Shown here one piece after another: positions 61,431 through 64,000 of a DNA stretch of 64,000 nt (position 1 is the first letter of the stretch; each line of letters opens with the position of its first letter). The stretch lies in assembly GCA_007922225.1 (NCBI GenBank), contig ML679995.1, positions 8,374,689 through 8,438,688 of the forward strand. The letters are read 5' to 3'. A program made the position numbers and the translations under genes. The notes below the pieces were generated by a model that was not told the DNA's origin, did no database searches, and worked only from the letters and a program-made list of their open reading frames with translations. The DNA comes from Emydura subglobosa (Eukaryota > Chordata > Testudines > Chelidae).

Positions 61431-64000
61431 CTTAGATTTTACAAAAATCTAAATTTTTTGGCCCAATGCAACCCGATGGTACCTCTTTTAAAGAAAGCAG
61501 TTTTACCATTTCTGTTTTAAAAGATACTTTCATACAAAACTCAGAAATGCCCACTACCTATTGATGCAACAGGGCCCAGTTTTGGTTTTTAGCACCTCTA
61601 TTATTTTGATTCCCCTGTAACTAGTTTCCTGTAACTAGCCGTGGAATAGTTATTCTTTGTCTGTGGACACTGGGTCAAATTCTGCTACCAGTTCCACTAG
61701 TGTGCATGCAGATTTACTCTGTTGAACTCAGGAGTTACTCTGAATTTACATTTGCATAAATCAGAGCAGAATATGGCTGCCTTGGTTACGGTTTATTGAG
61801 GGGTGTGTCTGATAAAGGTTTTAAAATTCTGCTACGCAGCGTGGGTAGCTGCTCACGTCCATAAACAGTCCAAATGGGGCAAATAGCTGCAGATTGACTT
61901 CTACCGTAATCCCAACAAACAAGGTGCAATAGTTATTATGCATCTGTCCAGCCTTGAATGTTATCTAAGTCATTCCAATAAGTTACTATTTCCAGAGGTT
62001 TGATGGCTTGTGAGTTCACGTGTCCTAGAAAAGACCAGTATTTCCAGAGGCTCATTGTACCATATGCAAGGCGGCTTAGTGGCTTCAAACTCTGGAGGGC
62101 ATGGGGGAGGGATGGGAGAGAGGAGAAGGGAAGCTGAGGAGCACAATAATCAGCCTCTCCGATCTATCAGAGGCTCAGTGATGGAGCAGAAGGTCCCTGA
62201 ATCTTGAAAATATCACTGCCACGTTGTACCCAAGTGTCCAATATAAGCTAATTGAGGCAACAGAGCAAAAGATTGGTGCACTGCAAAAGGTGTCTGTGCT
62301 GCATGGAGCACCCAGGTGTGCTGTGTGAGATAATTAGCCCAAGGAGCGCATATAAGATGATACTCTGACAAGGGGACGGAAGGGAAGAATAACTAGAGAG
62401 CTTTGAGTACCATGAGGAGGGAAACCGAACCAAACCTGCCGCCTGGTGGTTTCGGATGCCATGATGATGGGAGTGGTGTAGAAACTTTGGTGGGTTAATG
62501 CAGAGCTCCACCAAAGGGGCCCCTGAAAGAACAGTTAAGCTCCAGCCTAATCCAGTGGCAACAGCCAGTTGTGTTATGTGCATATTGCGGCTTGCATTCA
62601 GTTGAAAGTCTTCCAGCTTCTATCAGCATCGGCCCTGGTGTAGGACTTTAGCAACCTAAAGTCCCCTCTGGAAAGTGGTGCAGCGTGTCTGGAACCTCCC
62701 TTCTGCCAGGAGGACCCAGAGGTGGGGCTGGTGCAGCCCAAAAAGCAGGTGGCCTGCTGGGAGGCCCAAGGACGTGCTGATGCACCATTGGTTTGTCTGC
62801 TTATGTTGCCCAACTACTCCCTAATTCTGCCCTCCCCCAGTAGAAACCCCTGAAGAAGAAAAGCAATCTGCCCTTCCACAGGGACTGCATTGCCCTGCTG
62901 CTTAGGGAGCCAGGGGGAGCTTCTCATACGCACTTCCCCCACAGCTTGAGTGTACCTAGCCTTGTGGGTGACTTGGGCAGAAAGTCACTCTAAGTATAAC
63001 TTGCACTGACTTAACCCCTTTGGTGGCTGTGTAAATGAGTGTGCCTTAAAAGGATAACTCCATGACCGCTCATCCTGCTGGCCTGTGGCTGGGCTGTTAA
63101 GGTGGAAGGGCGTTATCGTCTCAGTGCTTCAAATAAGGTTCCGTGCGTCCTCCAAAAAAGTGCCGGGGGAATCCCGAAGCCATAAAATGATACTGTGTGA
63201 AACTCGGCTTCAGTATGTTTTCCAGAGGAACACTTTGGTTCCCAGAAGTTCCGTAATTAAGCAGAGTGAAGAGAGTGCTCACCCAAGGTGTAATGTGCAA
63301 ATGCTGTAATGCTTAAAAAAGGCAGCCCATTGTAGCCTCGGGATGGGGTGGGGGAGGAAGAGTTGTGCTGTGTACCTTAAGGTTTGTCCATCATTTTAGG
63401 CATTCCACATTCTGGAAGCCATAACAATCCTGAATGGCAAAGGGACATTCTGTCCTGAGCCACGGATGGCAAGGCAGCTGTGCATGCCACAGAGGTTTTC
63501 AAGCATTGGGGACTGAAGAACACAGCTCAGAATGTCGTGGTCTGGTGTCCTAGCGAGGAAGGCCCACAAAATATACTCTTCCCTAAAATGTGACTGCCTA
63601 TTTGGAATTCCTGCTACAGAAAAAGTTTGCAGCTATCAGCACCAAGGACTGTGTTGAAATTCAGGAGGGAAGCAACGGGGTCCTGCATTAGTGCCCATAT
63701 GGATTCCTGCTTGTGATACAGCCTGCTCTGACTGTGTCTGCCTATGGACTACATGCAAACACACAATAACATGGGATCTCAAAGAACTGCCCAGCTAGCC
63801 CTTCCCCCAGCACATTTCTGGACCGCGCACAACCCCCCTACCATATTTGAGACACTGATTTTTTCGCACATGCACTACATTTCCCTTCCCTCCGCCCTAC
63901 CCAATACAATTCACTGTTTACAGGGCTCGTTACATGTGGAGTTGCTGATTTGTATGGTGCAGCATAATAAAAAGGGAGATAATATAAGGTTCCTACTGTT

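Larger units (their letters stand above)
50451..64000. other. Intergenic region downstream of PIK3C3
   Basis: No reading frame with family resemblance, no splice-paired exon and no RNA gene is recognised. It carries the MITEs, SINEs and hAT element listed separately. Stretches with nothing recognisable are 50455-51745, 52565-53335, 53905-55480, 55695-57000, 57240-57965, 58510-60270 and 61435-64000. The last of these is GC-richer than the introns. Confidence 0.75.

Overview
The window is vertebrate nuclear DNA. It is AT-rich and dominated by introns and repeats, with no prokaryotic gene density. Its only host gene is the 3' end of PIK3C3 (VPS34, the class III phosphatidylinositol 3-kinase) on the + strand. 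Four exons are visible: 12775-12943, 19303-19393, 44282-44407 and 49379-49393 plus 3' UTR. They join in frame through canonical GT-AG introns and encode the last 133 residues. Counting back from an 887-residue human-length protein puts the DFG aspartate at residue 761, as in human VPS34. The repeat content points to a sauropsid, most likely a turtle: several CR1 LINE families, tRNA-derived SINEs with CR1-like tails, hAT and mariner-type MITEs, and a DIRS retrotransposon. The species is inference.

Layout. 1-12774 is intron with a 5' CR1 fragment carrying ORF1 (about 3622-4976), an LTR-like block (8430-9510), a hAT element with perfect TIRs and target duplication (9787-10187) and a CR1 nested inside another CR1 (10470-12330, minus). 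Intron 12944-19302 is mostly unique and holds a Tigger-like MITE (14962-15375). The 24.9 kb intron 19394-44281 contains the largest mobile element: a degenerate DIRS-type tyrosine-recombinase retrotransposon (27315-33079) with 183 bp inverted terminal repeats, gag, RT/RNase H and recombinase remnants. A solo retroviral LTR (31927-32754, 4 bp target duplication) sits in its 3' palindromic region. The same intron has further CR1 copies (34955-35828, 41335-42695) and small hAT elements. Intron 44408-49378 carries two inverted-repeat elements.

Downstream of PIK3C3 (about 50450-64000) I see no host exon. The region holds MITEs with strings of hairpins (51752-52323), SINEs, a MIR-like element and a 530 bp hAT element with a 22 bp perfect palindrome.

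No new multi-gene system is evident. The most notable structures are the DIRS element with its inserted LTR and its substituted catalytic residues, the nested and internally deleted CR1, the tandem 5' leader of the CR1 at 3.7-4.0 kb, and the hairpin string at 51.8-52.0 kb.
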